A stretch of 64,000 nt of DNA from Mesorhabditis belari (taxonomy: Eukaryota > Nematoda > Chromadorea > Rhabditida > Rhabditidae): contig CAUEEP010000917.1 in assembly GCA_958450365.1 (NCBI GenBank), positions 706,001 through 770,000 on the forward strand, written 5' to 3'. Under the pieces are notes generated by a model. That model did no database searches, was not told the origin of the DNA, and saw only the letters and a list, made by a program, of their open reading frames with translations. Positions 52,936-63,551 of this stretch are shown piece by piece (positions within the stretch are counted from its first letter, which is position 1; every line of letters begins with the position of its first letter). The position numbers and the translations under genes are program-made.

Positions 52936-53363
52936 AGTACAACGAAAAAAGGGATACACGATGGATTGGAGGAGACAGCTGACAAAACAGAAGGAACCTC
53001 AACAACTCCACTAAAACTCTTTAAACAATTCTGGCCAACAGAAGTCGTCATTGTGGTTTGGCGTAGCTTTCGTAACAAGTTTTTCCGATCGAATGATGAA
53101 TCTTGATCCCAACAGTGCCTACCGGGAACCAAGAAGGTTTTACGGTAGCTTAAAGCGCAGTAGTTCTTTAGTTGTTAGCTTTAGTTCTGGTATTATTGAT
53201 ATATAGATTATTATCATGCGTAAAAGAACTGCCCATTTTTCAGGGTCGAGAGTTCTATTTGGTGCCGAAAAACGGTCGTGCTAGGGATTATCTAGAGCCG
53301 TACAGTGGTGGGGGTTATTTACTCAAGAAATCGCCTCAAGATTGGTTTCGCGGTTTACATGAG
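52936..53363 (+). CDS. Gene X copy 6, two exons
   Basis: Two exons. 52936-53055 is 40 codons, phase 0 (STTKKGIHDGLEETADKTEG to QFWPTEVVIV), with a TTTTAG acceptor and GTTTGG donor. 53244-53363 is 40 codons, phase 0 (GREFYLVPKNGRARDYLEPY to DWFRGLHE), with TTTTTCAG and GTGGAT. Both are open and in frame across a 188-bp intron. The Lys/Glu exon and everything upstream are missing; the copy begins just after that exon's donor (52560). Coding status depends on whether a start can be supplied; most likely it is a truncated duplicate. Confidence 0.45.
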
Positions 53364-54054
53364 GTGGATTTTTGGCTTTTTCTTGAAGCAAATCGAATAA
53401 ACGACCGTAAAACGCGTGTATTTTTCATCTTAACTTCATCAGAAAACTTTCAATAACCAGTAAATACTGGAATTTCATTTCTTAAGCCGATTTGACAAGC
53501 TTTGCTTTAAGTTCAGGTATTCTAAAATCTAAAAAAAAACTTCTCAAAAACTATCCATGGAAAAGAAAAAAATCTGTAAAGTTTTGTAATATTAGAAATG
53601 AATCGGGATTTTGATTTTGTAATCCCCGCCTTTATATCTCGCCCTGTTACAATTTTCCAAAAACTCTCAAAAAGCCTTCCGGACAAAGTGATGGGCGTTC
53701 AAAGGGTGACGATCCGTTTGAAGTGCCCGAAGACCACGAGGACAAGGAGTTCAGAAAACATAGCAATCCCTTTAATCGATATGTACGCCATTCCAATTAT
53801 TCTGGCTAACTTTTTTAATTCACTTTTTCTCGGCCATTTATGAAGCTTTATTTTTTATACGAAACAAATAATGATGCCTCCTTGTCAAACAATAATCATA
53901 ATAAACATACATCGAAACAAAGAGTCATCCTTGTCAACTTTTGCTCCAGTTGCATAGGCAATATCGAAAATGGATGAATTGGATGAAATCAATGACAATC
54001 TGACCATGACATAATAAAAGCACTAAAACTGTATCAAAAACGATAAAAAAACTC
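53364..54054 (+). repeat. Gene X tail and F-box 3' flank
   Basis: After a short gene X tail (to about 53520) comes the 3' flank of the minus-strand F-box gene. AATAAA on the minus strand is at 53847-53852. Confidence 0.5.
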
Positions 54055-55099
54055 TCAAAACTCCAGCTTTCCCGATTGCGGATGAACGTAGAAAGCGAAA
54101 AATTCCGGTTCCGGTTCCGTAACCATCCGTGTATGAGTATGATCCAAGCATGTAGACACAATCCCTCCTCGAGTCAATGTTCCGTCGAAAAATGTCTGAT
54201 TTCTCTGGGAAAGCAAAACGGTAACTCAAATTCTTATCCCAGATTTCTTTCGCTATTTTGATGACTTTTTGCTGACTTTCCCCCTCGAGACGCTTCATTC
54301 CAGGGAATGAATTTGAATTTCCAGGGAATGAATTCCAGGCTCTCTTGATATTCATTTTCATTCACTAAAATAGCCGCTTTCAAATTCTTGCTTGGGATTC
54401 CCTTTTCAACGATTGATTGCACAACCTTTTCAAACCCATCAGCGGCCAAGTATATTCCATGGATTTCCAAGAATTCTATCGAAGTCTTGGCAAAAGCAGC
54501 GTAGTAGAAGTGAAATGCAGCAGCGGAATAACACCAAAAACGGACTATTTCGCAGTCATTCATCTGATTTGCAATGAAATTCTTGAAAAGTTCGCTGATC
54601 ACTTGATTTTCTTTCCACAAATCAAAGTCCACTTTAATATCCGCGCATCCTCCAATCACCGAGCGGAAATTCTCAAGAAATATCAGCAACAATTCGTTCG
54701 TGCCCACAGAGAGCTCCAAATATTTCACAGAATTCAAGTGATTCAGAATCGCCGTGGTTTGGTCGAGGAATCGTTCATCGAACATCGTTCAATGTAAAAT
54801 CGGTAACACGAGTGGATCCGTTTTAACAATGGAAAGTGGAGAGCCACCTTAAGTCTGAGGGTGGGCAAGCCATAGGGACGTTGATCGATCCAAATCCCAT
54901 CCTCAAGAAAGAGGATCCGGTGCACGTGGCGCCCAAAAACTAGCCAGGGTGTCCGCAGCAGAATCGATCGAAATCCTACATTCACCTTGACCAATTCGAT
55001 CGTATCTTCTGGCCTCATTTGCTCCAAGACCTCCAGTTCTAGGTCATAGCATAGCTTATGCATCGGGAATGACGTCAACTTTCGCATTTCAAACGACAT
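54055..55099 (-). pseudogene. F-box-like gene with several lesions
   Basis: Starts MSFEMRKLTSFPMHKLCYDL and ends SGKLEF at 54055. The F-box-like part is complete. The first break is after IHSCYRF (normal IHSCDVF), where the frame shifts. A second lies near 54300-54365, where GGGAATGAATTTGAATTTCCA and a related stretch are inserted in place of the DSQERDCRIVDFLSRF region. The remainder (FPGMKRLEGESQQKVIKI, RRNIDSRRDCVYMLGS) is readable. At least two frame changes make a functional product unlikely. Confidence 0.8.
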
Positions 55100-55182
55100 T
55101 TTGCTTAGCGTCCGTCTACCTGTAAATAAAAAAACAATGAGATTTTCAAAACCAAGTCGGCAATTAAAATTAAAAGCGTTTA

Positions 55183-55576
55183 CAGGGTGTGTCATAATTA
55201 ATCACAATCACTTGAATGTAGCTCATTCAAAAGGTAAACGATTCCCACAAAAATTTTCGGTGGGTCTCCCGTAGCGGTCTTTATTATCTAAACGATAGGA
55301 GTTCAAAAATATTTTAAACAAGTTTTCAAGTTTAAAGTTGGGAGTCACATCACGCCTGGCACCATCAGCCCAAAAACTAGATCGTGTGTCAGGTTGAGCC
55401 CGACCCGCAAAGTTGAAAGCCCATTTAAAAAAATCGTGAACTCGTATCGATTAGATAATAGACACCGCTACAGGAGACCCGATCCAAATTCACTCGTAAA
55501 ATGTTTGTGAAAATCGGTGATCATTTGACTGTGCGAGACCCTCCCGAGTGATTATGAGTAATTATGACGCATCCTG
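55183..55576. repeat. Foldback MITE, complete copy
   Basis: 394 bp between TA dinucleotides; ends CAGGGTGTGTCATAATTA and TAATTATGACGCATCCTG. Arms and loop are as in 10031-10417. It lies upstream of the 54055-55099 gene. Confidence 0.8.
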
Positions 55577-56929
55577 TACACAAGATTCTCAACAACCTCT
55601 GGATAACTCCGCTTATCTTATAAGACTATAATCAGAATGAACATGAAAAATTTCAACCCCGAGCTATCAAGACAGTAAAAAAACTATTTTAAGCGATCTA
55701 TGAATAGGAAAAAATAAGTTGTTTAATTTTTGACCGCAGAACACAAAAAATATGAAAGCGAAAAGAAACTTCCGCTCACGCTATTAGATGTGAGTGTCAT
55801 CAGTCTCATTAATGGTTTTCTATAGAGACAACAACGTGGTACAACGCGAGCTCAGCCACGATACCCCGATCACTTCCTTCTACTACAATATCGACCATAT
55901 CAGGCTAAACGTCGAATCGCAGAAGTTCGTGAGTTTGCTTTAGGGTTATGATCTCAATGCTTATGCTTTTGTAAAGCTTTTTTGGCTTTGAGTTGCCCGC
56001 CCTATAGGCAAGTAATATGCACAAGCGTTTTTTAACTTTTAAAAAACTTACAGGAATGTACTTTCTCGGAAAAGCGCGGAAAAATTCAATCTTTTTTTGG
56101 TCAAAAATTAGCAAATTCCAAACTGCAACTTTACCCCTTCGAGACCAAACAAAATGTGAGACACGTTAACTTCATCTGGTTTAGCATCAGGCAGTTGCAT
56201 TATTCTATCAATTTAGGCCTATCTTCAGTACCGACGGATTTGAGGTTCTACACGGCTCAGCACTGCCGCTTATAATGGAGAGTTTGAGAAGCTGTTGATC
56301 AGGTAAGATTTAACTAAACCGACGCCTTTGTTTGCCCGAGATCAAGATAAATATCAAAGGTATAAAATAATGCAACTGCTTGACGCTAAAAAAAAGGAAA
56401 ATGAAACAACAAAACAGCTACCCGCCATTTTAGAAAGCTTCACAAAAGCAAAAACATTAAGATCAAAACCCCGAAAACAAACTCACAAACTTCTGCGATT
56501 CGGTTGATATGGGCGCGGAGTGATGGGCGATAGTGGCATGGAATATAGTGGGGTGAAGTGGCCGGCGTGTCGTGGCTAAGCTCGCGTTGTACCCGAAATA
56601 CGGTGGGTCAGCAGCACCATCTCTGCAAAAAAAACATACAGGTTGGTTAGAGGTTTTCGTTATAAATAGTAAAAACAGGAAAGAGTGAAAATAAAATAGT
56701 CACCCACTCGGGAGGAGCTGGTAGGATGAATGACTGTTCCGAAAATTTGCCGCCCTTTTGACAAAATCATTAGCTGAATATCTTTCCCTGAAGATACTCA
56801 GCTAACTGACGAAACACCCGGCTGTAGGTGAGGATTGGGAAGGTTGCAGTCTGATCATCTATTTGGGATAATGGGGATAATCTCTGAGTGCTCGTTTAGA
56901 GGCCAGGCTGGCCAGGTATGGGTCAAAGT
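55577..56929 (+). repeat. F-box-unit spacer with long inverted repeat
   Basis: The arms lie at about 55830-56220 and 56340-56600. It is cut after GCTAACTGACGAAACACCCG at 56820, where the 15-bp minisatellite block begins. No gene. Confidence 0.5.
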
Positions 56930-57065
56930 ACACTGAGTCAAGATACACTCGCTCAAGGTCTACTGGGCTAAGGTACCCTGGGCTAAAGTACACTGGGTCA
57001 TGGTTCACTAGCTCAAGGTCCACTGGGTCAAGGTCCACTAGCTCAAGGTCCACCCGGCCAAAGCT
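56930..57065 (-). repeat. 15-bp minisatellite, inverted
   Basis: About nine units, the reverse complement of the 43300-43445 array, with unit order partly preserved (CTGGGCTAAGGTACCCTGGG in the middle). Confidence 0.8.
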
Positions 57066-58469
57066 CACTGAGTCTAAGCGTCAAATCTGAGCTTACACTG
57101 TTACTAGCTGTTTTTATGTTAAAAGTTAGAGCTTTTGATAGCTTTTTCTAGCTGTTTATAGCTTTTTCTAACTTTTATATGAATATTGATGTTTGCAGTT
57201 GCTTTCTTCTCGGCTTCTCTGCTGCTCCTCGGTTTATCCGCTATTTGCACAGTCCTCATCATCAATGTGCACTTTAGAAACCCAAAAACGCACAAACTAA
57301 GCAATACAGTGAGTTCAAAAAGAAAACAGACTCTACTTTACTGTGTTCGGTGTTTAAATTGAGAAGAGTACTGCTTGAAAAGCTTAAAAAGCTGTAACTA
57401 GTCTGTACTGTAGGTGAAAAAGAGTACTGAGCGGAGTACTGTACTCAAAAATGAAATTAGAATGAAAAATTCAGATGCGAAACCTGTTTTTGGAGTGGTT
57501 ACCTTGGTTACTTTTGATGACAAGACCGGGGAAAACTTTTGCGAAACCTCGAAAGTATAAAACGGTGATTGATTCAAATTTCCCAGAGGGAAGTTTTCTC
57601 AGTGGAGAGGTCGGAGTTTAAAATTATAGAAAATTCATTGATTTATTCAAGTTTTCAATGCAAAAATCTTCATTAATGAACGAATCGGATCCAGATGACG
57701 AATGGAGAGAAAGAGGGAACGTAAATGAGATTGTAGAGAAGAGGAATTGTACGTTTCATTCTTTAGATAGATAATTCATTTCTAAAAGATTCCTTAAACT
57801 CCATTCTCCATTTCATTTACTTCATTTTCATCAACGAATTGTAAAACCGCTTGAAAATAAGCTGAAAAATCGGGCATACCATAATTTGACTATCATTTAA
57901 CTTTAAGATTTAACATCTAGAAAAGAAGAAAGCTTTAGTTTCAACTCAACGACCTCGTCTACTATCAATTGAAAGAGATTATGCCCCGTTGCAAGCAGAA
58001 TTGAGAGAAATTATGATCTTAATGCAATCGTTTAAGGTAACCAAGCTTTGATTACTGTAACCCGGGAAAACCTGGCTAGCCTGGCTAGTCGATAAGCAAG
58101 TCAAAGCCCGACAAAGCTCTACCTTCTGGCAAGGAACTTGTTCTGAAACTTGCCCAGAAACTCCAGAGTAAAGCCAGTCTATAAGCCAGTCAAAGCCAGG
58201 CAAAGTAAAACAGTAAAGCAGCCAAAATCTTGAGTAAAGCAAGCTTCTAACAATGGAATTTCAACGGAATCTGGCCCACCAATTGACCTTATTCAAAGCA
58301 GAATTTCACACTGAATCCGAGTCTGTTTTTCGTTTTTGATATGGAGTACTCTATCAAAAGTTATAGGCCTTCAAAGTTTTCGATTTCGAATATAACCAGA
58401 AAATCATAAATTTTCCATTCTAATACTTCAAAAAGTTTGAGACCGGATTCGAACCAGGGTCCCGACTTG
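57066..58469 (+). repeat. Block S and receptor-block flank, inverted relative to 41.9-43.3 kb
   Basis: Mirror image of 41911-43299. The plus-strand counterpart of the 65-codon frame (57660) has a stop before its end, so it is not supported as a gene. The receptor-block flank follows from about 57980. Confidence 0.5.
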
Positions 58470-58580
58470 ACCAAACTTGACTGGCTTGGTCTGGCTTGGC
58501 TTGGCTTGGCTTGACTTGGCTTGACTTGGCTTGGTTTGGCTTGATTTGGTTTGGCTTGACCTAGCTTGGCTTGGTCTGTC
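58470..58580 (+). repeat. CTTGG pentamer minisatellite
   Basis: Direct copy of the array at 33366-33490, slightly different in unit composition. Confidence 0.78.
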
Positions 58581-58672
58581 TCTTTATCAATTCTAGAGTG
58601 CTGAAATTGTTTCAAAGGCTACCAGGGTTTCTATCTTGCCATGTGCTTGATTGATAGAGAAATAGTTTCCAG

Positions 58673-58836
58673 GAAAAGCTGGACGAGGACGCAGTAGAAG
58701 AGGAGTGTCAAGCTGATTACAGGTACATTGCGATAGCTTGGATCGAATGTTCCTTTTCGTTTTCTCGGCCGCCTACCTCTCGACGGTGACGGCGATGTTG
58801 ATCGCGACGCCGAGAGTGCTCTCAACGAGTGCATGA
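58673..58836 (+). pseudogene. Cys-loop receptor last exon (TM4), frameshifted copy 3
   Basis: 164 bp in place of 165. One base is missing in the IAMCLDR codons (GCGATAGCTTGG for GCGATGTGCTTGG), which destroys the TM4 frame. Otherwise it matches 33580-33744. Confidence 0.7.
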
Positions 58837-59082
58837 GGATATTCACTACTGCAGATGATGTTCTCTATCGTTATCTACCGAAATTTCGGCTTAGCTTTGA
58901 CATTGTGGCTTAAATGCGCCTAGATTTATCAGAGAATTCTGGATTGTATTGAGAACTTTGAGTTGCAAGGGCAATTTCGAAAATGGATGAATTGGACGAA
59001 ATCAATGACAAAGTGACCACGACATAACAAAAGCACTAAAACTGTATCAAAACCCGATAAAAACCAAACCCGATAAAAAAAC
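58837..59082 (+). repeat. Receptor flank joined to F-box 3' flank
   Basis: The receptor 3' flank ends at about 58965, and F-box 3' flank (GGGCAATTTCGAAAATGG) begins directly. This is a breakpoint. No gene. Confidence 0.45.
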
Positions 59083-59570
59083 TCAAAACTCAATCTTTCC
59101 CGATTGCGGATGAATGGAGAAAGCGAAAAATTCCGTCACGGTTCCGGTTCCGAAATCTATATTCCTGTATGTGTATGATCCAAACATGTAGACACAATCC
59201 CTCCTCGAGTCAATATTTCGTCGAAAAATGTCTGATTTCTCTGTGAAATCAAAATCGTAATTCATCAAATGCTTATCCCAGATTTCTTTCGCGATTTTGA
59301 TGACTTTTTGCTGCTTTTCCCCGTCGAAACGCTTCATTCCAGGGAATCGCGAAAGAAAATCGACGATTCGCCAATCGTTCTCCTGAGAATCCCAGTCCTT
59401 CACATAAATAGCCGCTTTCAAATTCTTGCTTGGGATCCCCTTTTCAACAGTTCAGTGTACCACCTTTTCAAAGCCATCATCGGTCAAGCAAATTCCACGG
59501 ATTTCCAAGAATTTTATCGAAGTCTTGGCAAAAGCAGCGTAGTAGAAGTGAAATGTAGCGGAATTACAAC
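59083..59570 (-). pseudogene. F-box-like gene, C-terminal fragment
   Basis: Holds the last 160 or so codons, ending SGKIEF, with the same in-frame TGA before TVEKGIPSK as the gene at 8933-9946 and the same DWDSQENDWRIVDF variant. Its C-terminal end instead resembles the copy at 13065-15380 (YTYRNIDFGTGTVTEF), so it looks like a mosaic. Homology ends near 59570. Confidence 0.7.
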
Positions 59571-59935
59571 ACAAAACGACGTTACTAGTTATGCTTTATC
59601 CTTTGAACAAAGTTTAAGAGTTTTCACGTTTGTAGCTTTTGTCTTTTTTACCGTTTTTGCCTTATTGGTAAATAAATATCATTTCATTTATCAAAGTTGA
59701 CAGAATTGAGTGATTCGATCGGTGGCCAGAGCTGCAATTCAAAGAAATCCGTTATCACGGTAATACAATAGAAAACTAAAGAAAAATGAGGGATTTTTAA
59801 GAAAAGTGAATCAGAATTTGTAAAATAGCGATTATTTAAAAAATTTCTTGAAAATCACGGTTGTTGAATAGAAAATAGACGAAATTTGTTTAAATTTTGT
59901 GAAAAATTTTCTTATTCTTTTAAAAATTGAAGATC
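59571..59935. repeat. Dispersed repeat at F-box breakpoint
   Basis: 59595-59640 resembles the insertion at 24227-24382. 59660-59735 is repeated in inverted orientation at about 61165-61260, beside the integrase relic (AATTGAGTGATTCGATCGGTGG). It may be the remains of one larger mobile element broken by rearrangement. Confidence 0.35.
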
Positions 59936-60415
59936 TTTTAGCTTTTCGGAAAGTTTATTCAAATCAATATTTGCAAAAAAACAAAAATTTCACGTTTTTT
60001 CGTGATTTAGCTTGTTCTTGCCGAGTTTTCGATCGTAGTTGCTGAAATTTTCTTGAGATTTTGGGGCTCAAAGAGTTTTGGAAGCAAGGAGGATCAAAGA
60101 GAATCGAAAAACTCTCTGAGAAATCGTATTCTACTGTAATTCTGATATCATTATTCTAGACCAGTTTCGAGACTTTCCACCAAATTGGATGCATTTAAAT
60201 CCTCTGCTTACTAGATTTAACCAAAAAAAGCCTCATTTTGAATGTATGAACGAAATTTGAACCTAAAGCAAAGCTTGTCAAATCTAAACAAGGCTTAAGA
60301 AATGAAACTCCAGTATTTACTGGTTATTGAAGGTTTTTGATGAAGTTAAGCTCAAAAATACACCCGGTTTACGGTCGTTTATTCGATTTGCTTCAAGAAA
60401 AAACCAAAAATCTAC
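59936..60415 (-). repeat. Block D, inverted
   Basis: Reverse complement of block D and of the tail after the last gene X exon, matching 26844-27330. Confidence 0.5.
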
Positions 60416-60518
60416 CTCATGTAAACCGCGAAACCAATCTTGAGGCGATTTCTTGAGGAAATAACCCCCACCACTGTACGGCTCTAGATAGTCCCTAGCA
60501 CGGCCGTTTTTCGGCACC
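60416..60518 (-). pseudogene. Gene X 40-codon exon, truncated
   Basis: Minus-strand copy of the exon ending DWFRGLHE with a conserved donor at 60415. The first 17 bases of the exon are missing, and at about 60519 it is fused head-on to an F-box fragment. Confidence 0.65.
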
Positions 60519-60520
60519 GA

Positions 60521-60815
60521 GGGTCTCAGGAGAGGGGTTGCCGAATCGTCGATTTTCTTTCACGATTCCCTGGAATGAAGCGTTTCGACGGGGAAAATCA
60601 GCAAAACGTCACCAAAATAGCGAAAGAAATCTGGGATAAGCATTTGAATTACGATTTCGATTTCACAGAGAAATCAGACATTTTTCGACGGAACATTGAC
60701 TCGAGAAGGGATTGTGTCTACATGTTTGGATCACACATACACGGATGATACCAGAACCGGAACGGAATTTTTCGCTTTCTACGTTCATCCGCAATCGGAA
60801 AAGACGAGGTTTTGA
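60521..60815 (+). pseudogene. F-box-like gene, C-terminal fragment
   Basis: Begins within the GSQERDCRIVDF region (GGTCTCAGGAGAGGGG) and runs to TGA at 60813-60815. It reads SFTIPWNEAFRRGKSAK in one frame and the family C-terminus (FTEKSDIFRRNIDSRRDCVY) in another, so the frame is shifted. Confidence 0.65.
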
Positions 60816-61279
60816 GAGTTTTGTATCGGGGTTCATACAGTTTTAGTGCCTTCGTTGTATCATGGTCACATTGTCATGGATTTCATCCAATTCATCCATT
60901 TTCGATATTGCCTATGCAACTGGAGCAGAAGTTGACAAGGATTAATCTTTGTTTCGATATATGACTATTATTTGACAAGAATGTACTATTTGTTTGCTAT
61001 AAAAATAAAGCTTGATGAATAGCCGAAAAGTGAAATGAAATAAAAAAGTTAGCCAGAATAATTGGAATGGCATACACATCGATTGGAGATCATCGGAAAC
61101 AAGAGAGGGCAAAAAGCCATTTAGCAAGCCAATTTGCAGACGGCGTCAAATTTCTGGGACCGTTAATTTGCAGCTCTGGCCACCGATCGAATCACTCAAT
61201 TCTGTCAACTTTGATAAAGAAAATGACATTTATTTATCAATCAATAAGGCAAAAAGGGTTTTGGAAAAACTCACGAGTA
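60816..61279. repeat. F-box 3' flank and mixed scraps
   Basis: F-box 3' flank to about 61080, then a scrap of the spacer with GGAAACAAGAGAGGGCAAAAAG and a short stretch shared inverted with 59660-59735. No gene. Confidence 0.4.
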
Positions 61280-61735
61280 CATCCGTCGAAAGAGCAAATC
61301 AGAATGTTCTTTTGTTCTTTTGTCACAATTGGTTTTATAACAATTCCTTTCTTGGGTCCACCCTTCTTCAGATCTCATTCATCACAGAGCTTGACAAAAA
61401 TTTCAATAATCTCCTTTGATATTCCATGATAGTCGCGAAGTTCCCTCCACATAATATCGCGTTCAGCGGGTCCTAGTCGTTTGTGAGTGTCCATCAGTAG
61501 ATTGAAGAGCTCCTCCTTCCTGACCACTCACTTTGGTTGATTGTTTTGCCCGCTTCGGTGACTGTAAAGATTGGCTTGGTCCTGTTCGTATCGTAGAGAG
61601 AAACGATTTAGCAAGTTGACACCATCGCGTGATTTTTTTTTCTTCTTATCGTTTCCCTCGCTGAATTCTTGGATTTTCACAACGATTTCATTGTATTTGT
61701 CAGCAGATGGTATCAAAATCTTCTTGGATGTGAAA
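61280..61735 (-). pseudogene. HHCC-integrase relic (Ginger/retrotransposon type)
   Basis: The minus strand reads ILIPSADKYNEIVVKIQEFS, GVNLLNRFSLRYE, VVRKEELFNLLMDTHKRLGP, WRELRDYHGISKEIIEIFVK and LCDE, then a stop and DLKKGGPKKGIVIKPIV. The spacing His-x-His (THKR and DYHG) then Cys (KLCDE), with the second Cys position now TGA, is the HHCC zinc-binding module that precedes integrase cores. One further in-frame TGA lies between NNQPK and VVRKE (probably from a Trp codon). The DDE core is not present. The sequence style (Ginger or KRBA2-like) is a guess. Confidence 0.55.
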
Positions 61736-63058
61736 AAATAAAAAAACAATTACAATTTCGCGTCAAAAAACATTCGAGTTTCCTTTTGAAAGCAAGATAA
61801 GAAAATTCAAAAACGCCGTATCTCCGGCTTCAAACCATTGGCAAATCTTTTCTTTCTTTTTATAGCCATGGGCAAATCTATTATTACCCATTGGCAAGCG
61901 AGTGTTTCGCCAGCTAGCTGAGTATCTTCAGGGAAAAGATATTCAGCTAATGATTTTGTAAAAAAAAACGCGAAATTTTCGGAACAGTCATTCATTCTAC
62001 AAGCGCTCCCGAGTGGGTGCCGATTTTATTTTCACTTTTTTCCTGTTTTTACTATTTATAACGAAAATCCCTTACCAACCTATATATGTTTATTTTGCAG
62101 AGATGGTGCTGCTGACCCACCTAATTTCGGGTACAAGACGAGTTTAGCCACGACAAGCCGACCACGCCACCGCACTATATTCTATTCCCCTATCGCCTAT
62201 ATCAACCGAATCGCGGAAGTTTGTGAGTTTCTTTTTGAGGTTTAGATCTAAATGCCTTTGCTTTTGTGGAGCTTTCTAAAATGGCCTGTAGGTGTTTTTT
62301 TGTTTCATTTTCCTTTTGTTTAGCGTCAGGCAGTAGGATTATTTTATACCTTTGATATTTATCTTGAAAAAGGCGTCGAATTTAGTCAAATCTTACCTGA
62401 TCAACGGCTTCTCAAACTCTCCCTTATAAGCGACAATGCTGAGCTGTGTATCGGTGCCATTTAGAACTTCAAATCCGTTGGTACTGACGATAGGCCTAAA
62501 TTGATGGAATAACGAAACTCCCTGATGCTAAACAAAATGAAGTTAACGTGTCGCACATTTTGTTTTAAGTCTTATGATTTTTTGATTCTAATCTTCTAAA
62601 AAGATCGAATTCTACCGCCCTTTTCCGAAAAAGTACATTCCTTTAAGTTAAAAAGCGGTTGTATATGTATGTTACTTGCCCATAGAGCAGGCAACTCAAA
62701 GCAAAAGAAGGCTGTACAAAAGCATAAGCATTTAGATCATAACCCAAAAACCAACTCACGAACTTCTGCGATTCGACGTTTAGCCTGATATGGTCGACAT
62801 TCTAGTAGAGGGAAGTGATCGGCGTATCGTGGCTGAGATCGCGTCGTACCACGTTGTTGTCTTTATAGAAAACCATTAATGAGACTAATTAAACTCACAT
62901 CTAATAGCGTGAGCGGAAGTTTCTTTTCGCTTTCGGATTCATAGATTGCTTAAAATGGTTTTTTGCTATCTTGATAGCTCGGGGTTGAAATTTTTCATGT
63001 TCAGTCTGATTATGCTTGATAAGCCGAGTTATCCAGAGATTGTTGTGAGTCTTGTCTA
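61736..63058 (-). repeat. F-box-unit spacer, inverted
   Basis: Reverse complement of the spacer at 29075-30640, with a deletion of about 140 bp near 61765. The arms of the long inverted repeat lie at about 62110-62350 and 62500-62880. The frame 61807-61995 is the inverted counterpart of 30202-30423. Confidence 0.5.
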
Positions 63059-63468
63059 CAGAGTCCGTCATAATTACTCATAATCACTGTGGAGGGTCTA
63101 GCTCAGTCAAATGATCACCGATTTACAAACATTTTATGAGTGAATTTGGAGCGGGTCTCCTGTAGCGGTGTCTATTATCGAATCGATAGGAGTTCACAAT
63201 TTTTTAAAATGGACTTTCAACTTTGGGGTCGGGCTCAACCTGGCAGACAATCTAGTTTTGGGGCTGATGGTGCCAGGCATGATGTGACTCCCAACTTTGA
63301 AAGCTTGTTTAAAATATTTTAAAAATTTAAAATATAAATATATTTTTGAACTCCTATCGGTTAGATAATAGACACCGCTACAGGAGTCCCGCCAAAAATT
63401 TTTGTGGGAATTGTTTGCCTTTGGAATGAGCTACCCTCAAGTGTGATGATCAATTATGACACACCCTG
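63059..63468. repeat. Foldback MITE, inverted copy with mutated end
   Basis: 410 bp. The distal end reads CAGAGTCCGTCATAATTA after TA and the gene-proximal end is TTATGACACACCCTG. There is a small AT insertion in the loop (AAAATTTAAAATATAAAT). Confidence 0.75.
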
Positions 63469-63551
63469 TGAAAGCTTTTAATTCTAATTGCTGACTTGGT
63501 TTTGGAAATCTAATTGTTTTTTTATTTACAGGTAGACGGACGCCAAGCCAA

